64,000 bases of DNA, taken from the NCBI RefSeq assembly GCF_020217425.1, contig NZ_CP084092.1:186001-250000 (forward strand), written 5' to 3'. Shown here in pieces: positions 9,201 to 16,646 of this stretch. A model generated the notes under the pieces. The model did not search any database and was not told the origin of the DNA. It saw only the letters and a list, made by a program, of their open reading frames with translations. Within the stretch, counting starts at the first letter, position 1. Each line of letters opens with the position of its first letter. The position numbers and the translations under genes were made by a program. The DNA is from Halomicrobium urmianum (GTDB lineage Archaea; Halobacteriota; Halobacteria; Halobacteriales; Haloarculaceae).

Positions 9201-9487
9201 CCGGCGTCGTCGGCGCCATGTGGGGCTGGGGTCGGTCCGGCGACGGCGCGGTCGAAGAGACGGTCGACGGCGAGACCCGCGGCCCGGTCGAGGACGACGG
9301 ACACACGCCCTACCAGTTCGACGAGCCGATGACCGAGGACGCCGGACTGGCGAAGGGCCGCGACGCCGGGTTCGCGATCAACCACCTCCAGCCGCTGGAC
9401 GAGGACCTCGGCGACACCGGTCTCTCGGACCTCGTCGGCGGGAGCAACGCCCAGTACGACGCCTTCGTCGAGGTCGAACGGAAGTGA
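6206..9487 (+). CDS. Molybdopterin oxidoreductase catalytic subunit, polysulfide/thiosulfate/tetrathionate reductase-like
   Basis: A 1093-aa catalytic subunit. A twin-arginine signal (TRRDLVKAVGSVGLIGAAS, about residues 22-40) predicts folded export by Tat. The N-terminal [4Fe-4S] site is CGQCNTFC (C77, C80, C84) with C155 in GGRICLKG. A Cys at about 294 in HAGTCGFSS is the likely molybdenum ligand. The C-terminal molybdopterin-dinucleotide domain is clear (LWINPRDAEERGVENGDEVV). Its length of over 1000 aa and gene order (FeS, NrfD, catalytic, TorD) fit TtrA/PhsA/PsrA-like or related respiratory reductases better than DmsA, but the substrate cannot be read from sequence. Arsenate or another oxyanion remains possible. 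Confidence 0.88.
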   Translation: MSTDSDSSDADGSNGDDGATLTRRDLVKAVGSVGLIGAASAATVDVDTEDLWTDDEAHYVGDDYGEYGASDVIHTTCGQCNTFCPIKVRLSDESASGEYSSLVRKLAGNPYSFLNTQPFSQVPYDSDPEDVAMGDVEGSGDVDADRWSLSGGRICLKGQAGIQTAFDSYRVRKPMKRVGPRGSGEWKTISWEQAIEEIAEGDDELGHPGLRELWAYAPEDEVMDDWEAVQSGEMDRSAFDEKWGDALIDTDHPDLGPKANQIVDVGGFRRNFIRTRLWHQGLGSINSVHHAGTCGFSSVMGNVRSHAAQKKRQYPDVENCEYLLVWGTNPMVANKGPTWLAPKLTNAIEDGMRMDVVDPRLSKTAEKADTWVPVEPGADGALALGMARWIIERDRHDVEYLRNPAATAAESEGEPTWSDATHLVLVDEESGPKARAADLGLVPEDHDLADDFVAVDASTGEPRPASEVETGVLDVSLTVDGTAVESVWSLYRDRVFEHTVEEYADTAGVSADRIAEIADEFTSHGKRAAIMAYRGPAKHTNGFYNTRAIATLQHLIGNYDWKGGQITPYAGYSTMSGRYELGQVPDGHSPWGIPLLRGGVNYEDTTLFERDDGYPAKRPWFPVAPPQATQELYGSAADEYPYGVEALFIRPYSNNHVMAVAGGDQIPDVIGDPDAIPLVVASDTVIGETSKYADYILPEPTYLERWENFGTYPNKRLADEKISQPAVEVVPDARPFEEVLIDLWTELDLPGVGEDAIPDADGELWPLERAEDFYLKLAANMAYDRDPVPDASEDELRVFRESHEKGLGDSFDIDRWKRAVSDEEWAKVVTVLNRGGRFEEPVDDYADRFAEHGHEYDYAERFDDSNAYDGDQMRYKLGSRVDFYSEVVPKGKHSYTGERFDPLPRVDDVEHYGGAVQAPVTDDGDPERPLRLINWKPRTQGMHRTTNSPWLRETRPQNPLWINPRDAEERGVENGDEVVIDAGRRTVEGVAMVTNGIRPGVVGAMWGWGRSGDGAVEETVDGETRGPVEDDGHTPYQFDEPMTEDAGLAKGRDAGFAINHLQPLDEDLGDTGLSDLVGGSNAQYDAFVEVERK

Positions 9488-9492
9488 TCCCG

Positions 9493-10302
9493 ATGGACGA
9501 CGCCACCGCGCGCGAGATGGAGAGCGAGCCGGCGACCGACGACGGCGAGAGCGGGTCCGCCTCCGACGACGTCGAGAGCGCACCCGACGACGTCACGAGC
9601 GCGGCCGCGGGCGGCCCGGCCGGGGACGACGCCGACGCCGCCCGGGCGAGAGCGGCGGTGTACGGACTGCTCGCCGCGGCGTTCGACGGCGACCACGACG
9701 TGCTCGCGACCGCGCTCGGCGACGGTGCGCTGGCCGACCTCGCCGCCCGGTTCCCGGTCGACGCGGGCGACGAGGCGCTCGAACGCCCCGACCTCGACGC
9801 CGAGGGGCTCCGGATCGGCTACGACAACTTGTTCGTCGTCCCCGGTCCGCACTACGTCCCCCCGTTCGCGTCGGCCTGGGCCGACGACCCCAGCGAGTCC
9901 TTCGAGTCCGACTCGCCGTACCACGACGCCGGGGCGGCGGGCGAGCTGCTGGGCGACCCCGCCGCCGCGGCCGCGCGGTCCCACGGGGCCGTCGGCTTCG
10001 AACCCGAGCGCGGCGACGGCATCCCCGACCACCTCGCCGCCGAACTGGAGTTCATGCGCGCGCTCTGCGAGCGGGAGGCCGCCCTGCTCGCCGACGCAGG
10101 CGACGCCGCCGCCGAGCTCGCAGCGGTCCGCGAGCGCCAGCGGGAGACGGTCGGCCGCCTCGGCTGGCTCGATGCCTTCCACGAGGCCGTCGAGGCCGAG
10201 GACGCCGTCGAGGGCGTCTTCGCCGCGCTCGCCCGACTCGCCAGGACCTTCGTGGCCTGGGACGCACAGAGCGGAATCGCGGCTCCCGATAGCAGCAATT
10301 GA
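9493..10302 (+). CDS. TorD/DmsD-family molybdoenzyme maturation chaperone
   Basis: A 269-aa mostly helical protein. The first 55 residues are acidic and low-complexity; the rest matches the TorD fold (AARARAAVYGLLAAAF, then YDNLFVVPGPHYVPPFASAW, then HLAAELEFMRALCEREAALL). Proteins of this family bind the Tat signal of the partner apoenzyme and hold it until cofactor is loaded, which fits its place five bases after the catalytic gene. The stop codon TGA at 10300-10302 lies inside the left arm of an 86-nt palindromic repeat, so the repeat may have set the protein's end. Confidence 0.85.
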   Translation: MDDATAREMESEPATDDGESGSASDDVESAPDDVTSAAAGGPAGDDADAARARAAVYGLLAAAFDGDHDVLATALGDGALADLAARFPVDAGDEALERPDLDAEGLRIGYDNLFVVPGPHYVPPFASAWADDPSESFESDSPYHDAGAAGELLGDPAAAAARSHGAVGFEPERGDGIPDHLAAELEFMRALCEREAALLADAGDAAAELAAVRERQRETVGRLGWLDAFHEAVEAEDAVEGVFAALARLARTFVAWDAQSGIAAPDSSN

Positions 10303-10372
10303 ACGCACTGACACGCTCGAGGGGCACCAGTAGTGCTCCTCGACGTGTACACCGTTTCGATTGCTACTGTAG
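10287..10372 (+). repeat. 86-nt palindromic element, copy 1
   Basis: This is the most diverged of four copies (others at 31692, 58515 and 60527). The left arm CGATAGCAGCAATTGAA pairs with the right arm TTCGATTGCTACTGTAG. An internal loop follows, then an inner stem around CTCGAGGGGCAC / GTGCTCCTCG. Where the other copies have AGAAATT paired with AATTTCT, this copy has AGCAATT paired with GATTGCT, a compensating change. It overlaps the torD-like stop codon. Confidence 0.88.
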
Positions 10373-10438
10373 CCCGGTCCCGCCCGGGTGAGCGACCCCA
10401 AAGCACAAGCGAGACCGAGCGGTAGCAGTACCCGAGAG

Positions 10439-10690
10439 ATGGCCGACGCGGACGGAAGCACCGAGTCGACGCGGTCGTACCGGACGCTGCTCGGACTGGG
10501 CGGCGCGCTGAGCCTCTGCTGTCTCGTCGCGGCCCCGGCGGCGACCGGCGCGGCCGGGGCCGTCGGTGGCGGCGGCGCCGCCGCTGCTCTCGGCGGGAGC
10601 CTGGTTCAGGTTCTCGCGACGGCCGCGGCCGTCGGGTTCCTGGCCGCCCTCATCCGGTTCCGGACCGGCGACGAGAGCTGCGACGTGTGA
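10439..10690 (+). CDS. Small two-helix membrane protein with paired cysteines, function unknown
   Basis: An 83-aa protein starting MADADGSTESTRSY. It has a first hydrophobic segment containing adjacent cysteines (GALSLCCLVAAPA), a Gly/Ala-rich linker and a second segment (LVQVLATAAAVGFLAALI), ending in DESCDV. I do not recognise a family with certainty. Short membrane proteins with Cys pairs in the first helix include MerT/MerF-type metal carriers, but the usual extra motifs are absent. It precedes two minus-strand membrane proteins that also carry Cys-x-x-Cys motifs and a DsbA-like protein, so a shared thiol or metal task is possible. An in-frame GTG at 10388 is an alternative start. Confidence 0.55.
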   Translation: MADADGSTESTRSYRTLLGLGGALSLCCLVAAPAATGAAGAVGGGGAAAALGGSLVQVLATAAAVGFLAALIRFRTGDESCDV

Positions 10691-10699
10691 GTCCGACCG

Positions 10700-11119
10700 T
10701 CAGCGCCCACACGCCTCGCAGCGCCGCCGCTGGTAGTAGAGCAGTCCGCCGAAGGCGACGACGCTGACCGCCCCCAGAACCGGCCGCAGCGGGTCGAAGT
10801 AGGTCATCAGCGCCGACGAGCCGAACAGCGCCAGCAGCGCGACGTTACAGATCGGGCAGCCGAACGCCAGGAACCCGCCGACGACGCCGCCGGCCGCGTA
10901 GCGGTCCCCGATCGGGTCGTCGGTCAGCGACCGCTGGTAGACGAAGGCGGCGGCGAACGCCGCCGTAGCGACGAGAAACAGGTAGTCCGCGGGCGTGCGC
11001 TCCACCATGCGAACGTAGACGGGGTTCGGGAGCAGTCCGGTCACGACCCCGAACAGCAGGAAGCTGCCGACGCCGACGCCGACGCTCCTGACGAGCCGCG
11101 GGCGCGTGAGGTCCGTCAC
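10700..11119 (-). CDS. Small membrane protein with intramembrane GCPICN motif
   Basis: A 139-aa protein with four predicted hydrophobic segments. The third begins with GGFLAFGCPICNVALLALFG, placing a Cys-x-x-Cys at a membrane edge; the tail YQRRRCEACGR carries a second Cys-x-x-Cys. The GTG start at 11119 is supported by GGAGGTGA seven bases upstream. The central part resembles the neighbouring protein at 11211-11750 (GLLAAGCASCGAGVLGALG), so the two look like distant paralogues. It is the last gene of a minus-strand group led by a thioredoxin-fold protein. Thiol-disulfide or metal transfer across the membrane is a reasonable guess; no function is established by the sequence. Confidence 0.65.
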   Translation of the reverse strand: MTDLTRPRLVRSVGVGVGSFLLFGVVTGLLPNPVYVRMVERTPADYLFLVATAAFAAAFVYQRSLTDDPIGDRYAAGGVVGGFLAFGCPICNVALLALFGSSALMTYFDPLRPVLGAVSVVAFGGLLYYQRRRCEACGR

Positions 11120-11210
11120 CGGCTCACCTCCCGTCGCCGAGCGGTGTTCGTTCGACTACCCGATGCCATCCGCGTCTCGGTCGTCCGTCGTCGACCGTTC
11201 CGTCGCATGG

Positions 11211-11750
11211 TCACGTCGGATCGATCGCACAGGTCCGCGGGTCGCCCGTCCGCCCGAGGAAGACGGCGAGGAGCGCGATGCCGCCGATCCGGAGCAGGTT
11301 CCCCTCGAACGGGAGGGCCGCCATCGCGCCGACGAAGCCCAGCGCGCCGAGCACACCCGCGCCGCAGCTCGCACAGCCGGCAGCGAGCAGGCCCGGGACG
11401 ATCCCGGCGAGCGTGGACGCACCAGCGCGGCGGGCGCGCCGCACGAGCGCGACGGCGTCCGTCACGGCGACGCCCGTCAGGAGCGCGTAGGCGGCGACGA
11501 GTCCGATACCCAGCCAGCCGGTCCCGAGGTACACCTCCCGCGTGAGCGCCGGCACGGCGTAGGCGAGGTCGGTCGGGTCCCGCGTGAGCACCTGTACGGA
11601 GAACTGCGGAAACGAGCTCAGGACCAGGACGACGTACGTCACGCCCGTCGCGACGCCGGCGGTCAGCAACCGCCCGTTCGACGTGAGCGGATACGCGAGC
11701 GCGTCGCGGAGGTCGCGGAGCCACGCCCGGTGCACTGCCGTCCCGGTCAT
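11211..11750 (-). CDS. Membrane protein with intramembrane GCASCGAG motif, partner of a thioredoxin-fold protein
   Basis: A 179-aa protein with about five hydrophobic segments; one starts GLLAAGCASCGAGVLGALGFVG, and a further Cys sits in GDPRTCAID near the C terminus. Its ATG overlaps the stop of the upstream thioredoxin-fold gene (ATGA at 11747-11750), so the two are very probably co-translated. A periplasmic-side thioredoxin needs a membrane partner to recycle its cysteines; this protein could be that partner (a DsbB/CcdA analogue), but it shows no DsbB, VKOR or CcdA signature that I can see. Confidence 0.7.
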   Translation of the reverse strand: MTGTAVHRAWLRDLRDALAYPLTSNGRLLTAGVATGVTYVVLVLSSFPQFSVQVLTRDPTDLAYAVPALTREVYLGTGWLGIGLVAAYALLTGVAVTDAVALVRRARRAGASTLAGIVPGLLAAGCASCGAGVLGALGFVGAMAALPFEGNLLRIGGIALLAVFLGRTGDPRTCAIDPT

Positions 11751-12484
11751 GCCTCGCTGATCTGATCGAGCGCGTCGGCGAAGTTGTCGTAGGGGTGTGC
11801 GCCGACGAGCTTGCCGGCAGCGTCGCTCTCGCGGTTGTAGAGCACGAATCCGGGGGTCCCCCGGATCCCGGCCGACTGCGCCGACGAGAGGTCGGCGTCG
11901 ACGGACTCCCGGATCGAATCGCCGCGCTCCTGCCGACAGGCGTCCACGGCGTCGAGGGGGACGTTCTCCGTCCGCTCGGTGACGCCGGTGAACGTCTCCT
12001 CGTCCGCCCAGTCTTGTCCCGACTCCGCCTGCTCGTCGAACGCCGCCTCGTGCCACCGCCAGAAGGCGGCCGGATCGTCCTCGGCGACCTGCTGCCAGAC
12101 GCAGCGACTCCAGACCGCCGCCGGCATGGAGTACTCGCCGATGTTGGGATACGAGAGGAAGACGAGCCGCGCCTCGCCGGTGTCGACGTAGTCGCGACCG
12201 ACGTCCGGGAGCGTCTCCGTCTCGAACTGCTTGCAGAACGGGCACAGGTAGTCCGTCCAGTAGTAGACGTCGACCGGGGCGTCTGACTCGCCGGCGATCG
12301 GTCGACCGGCGAGTTCCACCCCGAATCCCGTCGTCTCCTCGCTCGTGTGAAAGGTGTCGGGAACGTATCCCTGCTCGTCCGACCCGGAACGAGACGCGAA
12401 ATACGCGACGGAACCGCCGAGCGCGAGGGTTCCACCGCCGGCGACGAGCATTCGCCGCCTCGTAATATTGTTCTCCGTATCCAT
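11747..12484 (-). CDS. Extracytoplasmic thioredoxin-fold (DsbA/DsbG-like) protein
   Basis: A 245-aa protein with a twin-arginine-like leader (TRRRMLVAGGGTLALGG) and a thioredoxin fold. The active site is CPFC in YYWTDYLCPFCKQFE at about residue 80, and the cis-proline loop GIRGTPGFVLYN lies near residue 210. Relatives form or shuffle disulfides in exported proteins, or in haloarchaea sit near membrane respiratory enzymes. It opens a minus-strand set with two Cys-containing membrane proteins and is convergent with the molybdoenzyme operon, so it may mature exported redox enzymes. That link is inferred from position only. Confidence 0.85.
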   Translation of the reverse strand: MDTENNITRRRMLVAGGGTLALGGSVAYFASRSGSDEQGYVPDTFHTSEETTGFGVELAGRPIAGESDAPVDVYYWTDYLCPFCKQFETETLPDVGRDYVDTGEARLVFLSYPNIGEYSMPAAVWSRCVWQQVAEDDPAAFWRWHEAAFDEQAESGQDWADEETFTGVTERTENVPLDAVDACRQERGDSIRESVDADLSSAQSAGIRGTPGFVLYNRESDAAGKLVGAHPYDNFADALDQISEA

Positions 12485-12564
12485 CTATGCACAATCATTT
12501 CAGTAGGATGCCAAAGGGCTTTGCGGTCGAGCAGTCGAATTAGTCCCGATCTCATCCGGAAGGG

Positions 12565-12570
12565 TATTTA
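12565..12570 (+). promoter_or_regulatory. TATA-like box of the 12595 methyltransferase gene
   Basis: TATTTA lies 25-30 bp before the ATG at 12595, which places transcription start at or within a few bases of the start codon, the leaderless arrangement common in haloarchaea. No ribosome site is present, in agreement. Confidence 0.5.
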
Positions 12571-12594
12571 CCGAGGTGACCCGATATTGCGTAC

Positions 12595-13167
12595 ATGGGC
12601 CATCACACGTTCGACGCCGATCGGGCCGACAAACTCGAACGGGCCGAGCGGCGATATCGATTCCTCTCGGCCGAGGAACTGCTCTGGGCGCTCGACCTGT
12701 CACCGACGGACGCGGTCGCGGACCTCGGCAGCGGCACGGGGTTCTACACGGATGCCGTGGCGCCGCACGCGGGGACGGTGTACGCCGTCGACCTCCAGGA
12801 GGCGATGCACGACTACTACCGCGAGAAGGGCGTTCCCGAGAACGTCGAGCTCGTTACCACCGGGGTGGGCGACCTCCCGCTCGACGACGGGAGCCTCGAC
12901 GCCGCCTTCTCAACGATGACATACCACGAGTTCGCCAGCGACGACGCGCTCGACGAGATCCGCCGGGTGCTGGCACCGGCCGGCCGCCTCGTCGTCGTCG
13001 ACTGGGCCGCGACTGGGACCGGCGAGGAGGGGCCGCCGCTGGACGAGCGGTTCACGGCCGCGGAAGCGGCGGAGGCGCTGGCGGAGACCGGCTTCCGCAT
13101 CGAACACGAGGCCGTCCGTCCGGAGACCTTCCTGCTGGTCGCCGCGGTGGAGCAGGAGTCCGGCTGA
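12595..13167 (+). CDS. Class I SAM-dependent methyltransferase
   Basis: A 190-aa methyltransferase with motif I DLGSGTGFYTDAV (about residues 43-55), an acidic residue after the second strand in VYAVDLQEAM, and a motif IV-like stretch SLDAAFSTMTYHEF. It resembles the UbiE/Methyltransf_11 group of small-molecule methylases, but the substrate is not predictable. The gene stands alone between a divergent thioredoxin-fold gene and a convergent second methyltransferase. Confidence 0.82.
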   Translation: MGHHTFDADRADKLERAERRYRFLSAEELLWALDLSPTDAVADLGSGTGFYTDAVAPHAGTVYAVDLQEAMHDYYREKGVPENVELVTTGVGDLPLDDGSLDAAFSTMTYHEFASDDALDEIRRVLAPAGRLVVVDWAATGTGEEGPPLDERFTAAEAAEALAETGFRIEHEAVRPETFLLVAAVEQESG

Positions 13168-13213
13168 AGTCGTCGTCCGACCCGAGCGACGATCGATGCC
13201 GGTCACCGGGCGG

Positions 13214-13855
13214 TCACGCCCGTTTCCGCAGCCGGCCCCGGACGAACGGTCGGATCGGCGTCACGCCCAGGTTCATCCGATCGACCTCGACGACGTCGAA
13301 CGACCGGTCGGCGGCGAACAGCGAGGCGGTCTGTCGCGTCAGGTGACAGCCCCCGGCGACCCGCTTCCAGAGCGGTGCGATCAGCGACTGGACGCGAGCG
13401 CGCCACCCGTCGTCCAGCACGTGTTCGAAGAAGCGGAACTCGCCGCCGGGCCGTAACACGCGGGCGACCTCCGACAGCGCCCGCTCGACGTCCGGGATCG
13501 TGCAGAAGACCATCGATGCGATCACGACGTCGAACGAGTCGTCATCGTAGGGGAGCGACTCGGCGCCCGCCGATCCGAGATCGATATCGACCCCCAGCTC
13601 GTCGGCCGTTTCGCGAGCCCGACGCCGCATGTAGGGGTCGGGCTCGACCGCGTGGAACGAGACGGTCCCGTCGGCGACGGCGTCGAAGTACGGGAACATC
13701 GCACCGGTTCCAGCACCCACGTCGAGGACGGCACCCCGGAGGTCGTCGACCAGGTAGTTCCGATGGGGGCGCAGTAGCGTCCCCTCGACGGCCGCCATCG
13801 CCGGGTCGTATACGGCCGCGAACAGCGGATGCGACGGTGCCCGTCGGTCGGTCAT
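13214..13855 (-). CDS. Class I SAM-dependent methyltransferase (Methyltransf_11 type)
   Basis: A 213-aa methyltransferase with motif I DVGAGTGAMFPYF, acidic AVEPDPYM at the end of strand two, then FDVVIASMVFCTI and EVARVLRPGGEFRFFEHV. This pattern is typical of small UbiE-like or phosphatidylethanolamine-like N-methyltransferases in Archaea; the substrate is unknown. It is convergent with the preceding methyltransferase and 72 bp from the UspA gene on the same strand. Confidence 0.82.
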   Translation of the reverse strand: MTDRRAPSHPLFAAVYDPAMAAVEGTLLRPHRNYLVDDLRGAVLDVGAGTGAMFPYFDAVADGTVSFHAVEPDPYMRRRARETADELGVDIDLGSAGAESLPYDDDSFDVVIASMVFCTIPDVERALSEVARVLRPGGEFRFFEHVLDDGWRARVQSLIAPLWKRVAGGCHLTRQTASLFAADRSFDVVEVDRMNLGVTPIRPFVRGRLRKRA

Positions 13856-13927
13856 ACGGTGGCTACGGACGCCCGCCTGAAATACCCAGAGGAACGATCC
13901 CGAACACTGCTTCCAGCGGGCGGACCG

Positions 13928-14551
13928 CTACTCCTCGCTGCCCTGGTCGATGACACTGGTGCGTCGAGTGACCGGATCGACGTAGACGAGGTACCGCTCG
14001 TCGTCCGCCGTCGCCTCGACTATCCAGACGCTCTGCTGGCGCTCGACGCCGGTGACCGCCGCGTCGATTCCGTCGTCCGCGAGGGCCTCGCTGGCGATGT
14101 CGCCGGCCGCGTCCGCGTCCGATACCGTCACGTCCGTCTCGGGGAGCCGGACCGTCATCACGGGGCAGGGAGCGCGGCGGACGAGCCGCTCGGCGACGCT
14201 CCCGATCAGCCGCCGCCTGACGCCAGAGCGGCCGTGCGTCCCGGCGACGATCAGATCGACGTCCTCGGCCTCGGCGTAGGCGACGATGGTCTCGGCCGGG
14301 TCGCCCTCCTCGACGACCGTCACGGTCGCGACGCCGTGTGCCTCGGCCATCCGTTCGACCTGGTCGACCGCCTGCTGGCCGCGCTGGCGGAGCTGGTCGC
14401 CGGCGTCGGTGGCCAGCCCCTCGACCGTCTCGTCGACGACGTGCAGAGCGTGGATCGTCGCGCCGTACTGCTCGGCGAGGTCGATCGCCTGCAGGGCGAC
14501 GTGAGCGGTGCCGGTGCTGCCGTCGGTCGGGATCAGGATTCGTTCGTACAC
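13928..14551 (-). CDS. UspA stress protein with conserved C-terminal extension
   Basis: A 207-aa protein: a Usp domain (residues 1-145, ERILIPTDGSTGT, then the ATP-loop signature GTHGRSGVRRRLIGSVAERLV) followed by about 60 further residues ending WIVEATADDERYLVYVDPVT. The Usp at 46898-47530 has the same extension, so the two are paralogues with a shared extra domain. I chose the GTG at 14551 because homologous proteins start at this point and the longer frame runs through the terminal repeat of the neighbouring island. ATP-binding Usp proteins act in stress responses; the tail's role is unknown. Confidence 0.85.
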   Translation of the reverse strand: MYERILIPTDGSTGTAHVALQAIDLAEQYGATIHALHVVDETVEGLATDAGDQLRQRGQQAVDQVERMAEAHGVATVTVVEEGDPAETIVAYAEAEDVDLIVAGTHGRSGVRRRLIGSVAERLVRRAPCPVMTVRLPETDVTVSDADAAGDIASEALADDGIDAAVTGVERQQSVWIVEATADDERYLVYVDPVTRRTSVIDQGSEE

Positions 14552-14699
14552 ACCCCGTACGTCCGGGCCCCAGCCACAAGGGCGTTTCCGGGAACGACGC
14601 CGAGCGAGCAGCCGAGCAGGTATCTGGTCCAGCGCCTCTGTTGAAATCCTCAACTGCGAGCGGATTCTGGAACGGGGGCACTAAGTACAGGTCTCGCAC

Positions 14700-15485
14700 T
14701 TACGGGTTCCTGCCGTCGTACGCTGCACCCTTCGTCTGGCCGGCATACACTTCGTCGAGGAACCGTGCCACCTCCGCCGTGAACGTCTCGGCATTGTTCA
14801 TCGGAGCGTAATGGCCGCCGTCGATCCATCGCAGATTCGCCTTGGCCCTCGCGGCGAGGCCACCGGCGTGCTTTGCAAGGAGTTCCGTATCGCCGTGGAT
14901 GATCAGGGACGGGCCACCGTACGCTTCGAGGTCCGGCCAAAACTGTCGGAAGGTGATATCCCGAGTCGCGCTGGTAAACCCCTTCCAATACGGGTGCGTA
15001 TCCTCGTGTGGAGGTGGCAGCTGTGTCTCATCGTCCGGGCCATGCTCGAACCGCCGCGCAAGTCGGGGGACGTGTGAAAGACCATCATAGAGATAGGACA
15101 GCAGGTTTTGGACTACACTCAGCATCAGTCCCACTGGCGACCGCCAGTTCCAGTTGTATGCGGCGCCTGCCAGTAGCACTCCGTCGACTCGCTCGGGGCG
15201 TGCGGCCGCAACACGAATCGCAACGTATCCTCCTAGCGAATGGCCAACGAGGACGGCGCTACCAACCGAGTCGAGCACGCTATCGATATCGGCGACAGCC
15301 CGCTCCATAGTGAATTCGGGATCGGGATGGATGCCGTGTCCCGGCAGATCGATCGTCACGACACGGTACCTGTCGGCCAGCCGCTCGGCGTGTGGCGTCC
15401 ACGCGTGCCGCGTCCACCCGGCCGGGTGGAGCAGGAACACCGTCGGATCCGACTTCTCACCGTAGGTTGTGACCCAATCTGGCAT
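14700..15485 (-). CDS. Alpha/beta-hydrolase fold enzyme
   Basis: A 261-aa hydrolase. The oxyanion-loop region FLLHPAGWTRHAW is near residue 17, the nucleophile elbow GHSLGG has Ser at about 81, the acid is likely Asp in IIHGDTELL, and the catalytic His is probably that of DGGHYAPM. This is the standard triad order of esterases, haloalkane-type and C-C hydrolases; no specific substrate is evident. It is the first gene inside the left end of the island and is followed on the same strand by nothing obviously coupled. Confidence 0.82.
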   Translation of the reverse strand: MPDWVTTYGEKSDPTVFLLHPAGWTRHAWTPHAERLADRYRVVTIDLPGHGIHPDPEFTMERAVADIDSVLDSVGSAVLVGHSLGGYVAIRVAAARPERVDGVLLAGAAYNWNWRSPVGLMLSVVQNLLSYLYDGLSHVPRLARRFEHGPDDETQLPPPHEDTHPYWKGFTSATRDITFRQFWPDLEAYGGPSLIIHGDTELLAKHAGGLAARAKANLRWIDGGHYAPMNNAETFTAEVARFLDEVYAGQTKGAAYDGRNP

Positions 15486-15508
15486 CGGACTCGTTGCGTG
15501 ACCTGAAT

Positions 15509-15961
15509 TCAGTCGTCGCCGGCCGACACAGCTTCACTGAGGTCCTCGGGGTTCACGCCGAGTTGTTGCATGAATCCGAGTGTGTCCGGTTGCATCCACC
15601 ATTCAGCAACCTTCCCATCCTCCAAGCGGAAGAAGGCCATGGTCTGTATCTCGAATTCCTTGCCAGTCGGCTCAATCCCCATGAACTCACCGTCGTGAGT
15701 GCCGCGCTCCGTCAATCGCATCGAGACCGTATCATCCTCCGCGATGACGTCATGGATCGTCTCGGTGGAATCTGAAAACCCTTCGCGGTCACTTTCGTAC
15801 ATTTCTTTGATCGCCTCAGGACCACGGAACTCCCCCATCGGGGTGTGCGTCACTACATCCTCGGTAAATATCTCGTCAATCGCGTCGAGGTTTCCCTGTT
15901 CTTCAACTTCGTCACGGATTCGACGGACGACACGCTTGTTCTCCTCGGCTGTTGATGACAT
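15509..15961 (-). CDS. SnoaL-like polyketide cyclase / ester cyclase family protein
   Basis: A 150-aa protein of the NTF2-like SnoaL fold: MSSTAEENKRVVRRIRDEV, then DEIFTEDVVTHTP, then FRGPEAIKEMYES and a C-terminal EWWMQPDTLGFMQQLG. Family members are small dimeric enzymes or binding proteins of very varied use, often annotated ester cyclases, so the substrate cannot be given. The ATG at 15961 is chosen because the fold begins right after it; the longer frame upstream has no family similarity. It lies 23 bp upstream of the alpha/beta hydrolase on the same strand, so the two may be co-transcribed. Confidence 0.75.
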   Translation of the reverse strand: MSSTAEENKRVVRRIRDEVEEQGNLDAIDEIFTEDVVTHTPMGEFRGPEAIKEMYESDREGFSDSTETIHDVIAEDDTVSMRLTERGTHDGEFMGIEPTGKEFEIQTMAFFRLEDGKVAEWWMQPDTLGFMQQLGVNPEDLSEAVSAGDD

Positions 15962-16052
15962 GGTTGTTCCGCCTCGTACTTCGTTCACGATGACCAAAGT
16001 TGCACTTCCCATTCCCATGTCAACAACCCCTGGTTGGTAACGAACGCTCGCT

Positions 16053-16450
16053 GATTGACATCCTCCTCTGCCTGAAGGCGGAGGAATCCCGAGCGGTGGG
16101 AGTGTCAGGTCTACAACCATGGACGCCGCCACTTTACGGGAGTTCGCTTCTAACCCAGCCATTATGGTCGGTGGCTGTCTAGCCGTGCTAAACGGCTGTT
16201 ACTCCTATCCTCAGCGTCGTGGACTCCCATCTGTTGTTTTGCCAGCAGGGAGTCGCAGATACTTCGACGGACTCGGAGTTATCGTCGGGCTTGCTCGACC
16301 AACGGGCACACGACGAACCTTTCAAGGATTCGCGTTCACCACGTCGACGTTCCGGATACTGCCTCGTTACGAGGGCGGACTTGCCGCCTCCGAAGGTCGT
16401 TCGGAATCGCTCCGTTCCGACCTGACCTTACTACCTGCCACGAAGTGTTT
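16053..16450 (-). mobile_element. IS200/IS605 (IS1341-type) right-end remnant
   Basis: The stretch from GATTGACATCCTCC at 16053 holds a hairpin (CCTCTGCCTGAAGGCGGAGG) and then AATCCCGAGCGGTGGGAGT, the common right end of haloarchaeal tnpB-only elements. Read on the minus strand, a relic ORF ends with ERPSEAASPPS at 16367, followed by about 300 nt before the end. The copy at 33328 has a matching relic ending RPSEAACPST and the same hairpin end. Most of tnpB is missing. Confidence 0.5.
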
Positions 16451-16646
16451 ACACTTGAAACTACGGATTAGAAACTCAAGAGAGGTTATATAACGGTGGT
16501 TCGTGTAGAAATTTGTCGGATTCATCCTGACCCTGAAGGGCCAGGTATTCTCCTTGATCCCGTATAACTCACTGCACTTCGCACGCATTTCCTGACACTG
16601 TTTGGTCAGTTCATACAGTGTGAACGAGATACGTGACGCTAGTTGA

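Noticed and set aside
6200-9583. A 1127-codon open frame antisense to the molybdoenzyme gene
   Set aside because: High GC makes long antisense frames common here; the sequence is rich in Arg, Gly, Val and Asp with no recognisable domain, while the sense frame has complete motifs.
11116-11208. Thirty-codon Arg-rich ORF between two membrane protein genes, ending in an overlap with the next GTG
   Set aside because: Composition (13 Arg in 30 residues) is unlike halophilic proteins, there is no ribosome site, and the overlapping start is better explained by the GGAGGTGA site serving the 11119 gene alone.
14338-14811. Plus-strand ORF across the Usp leader and island end
   Set aside because: The first part is antisense to the Usp gene and the last part is repeat sequence; no family match.
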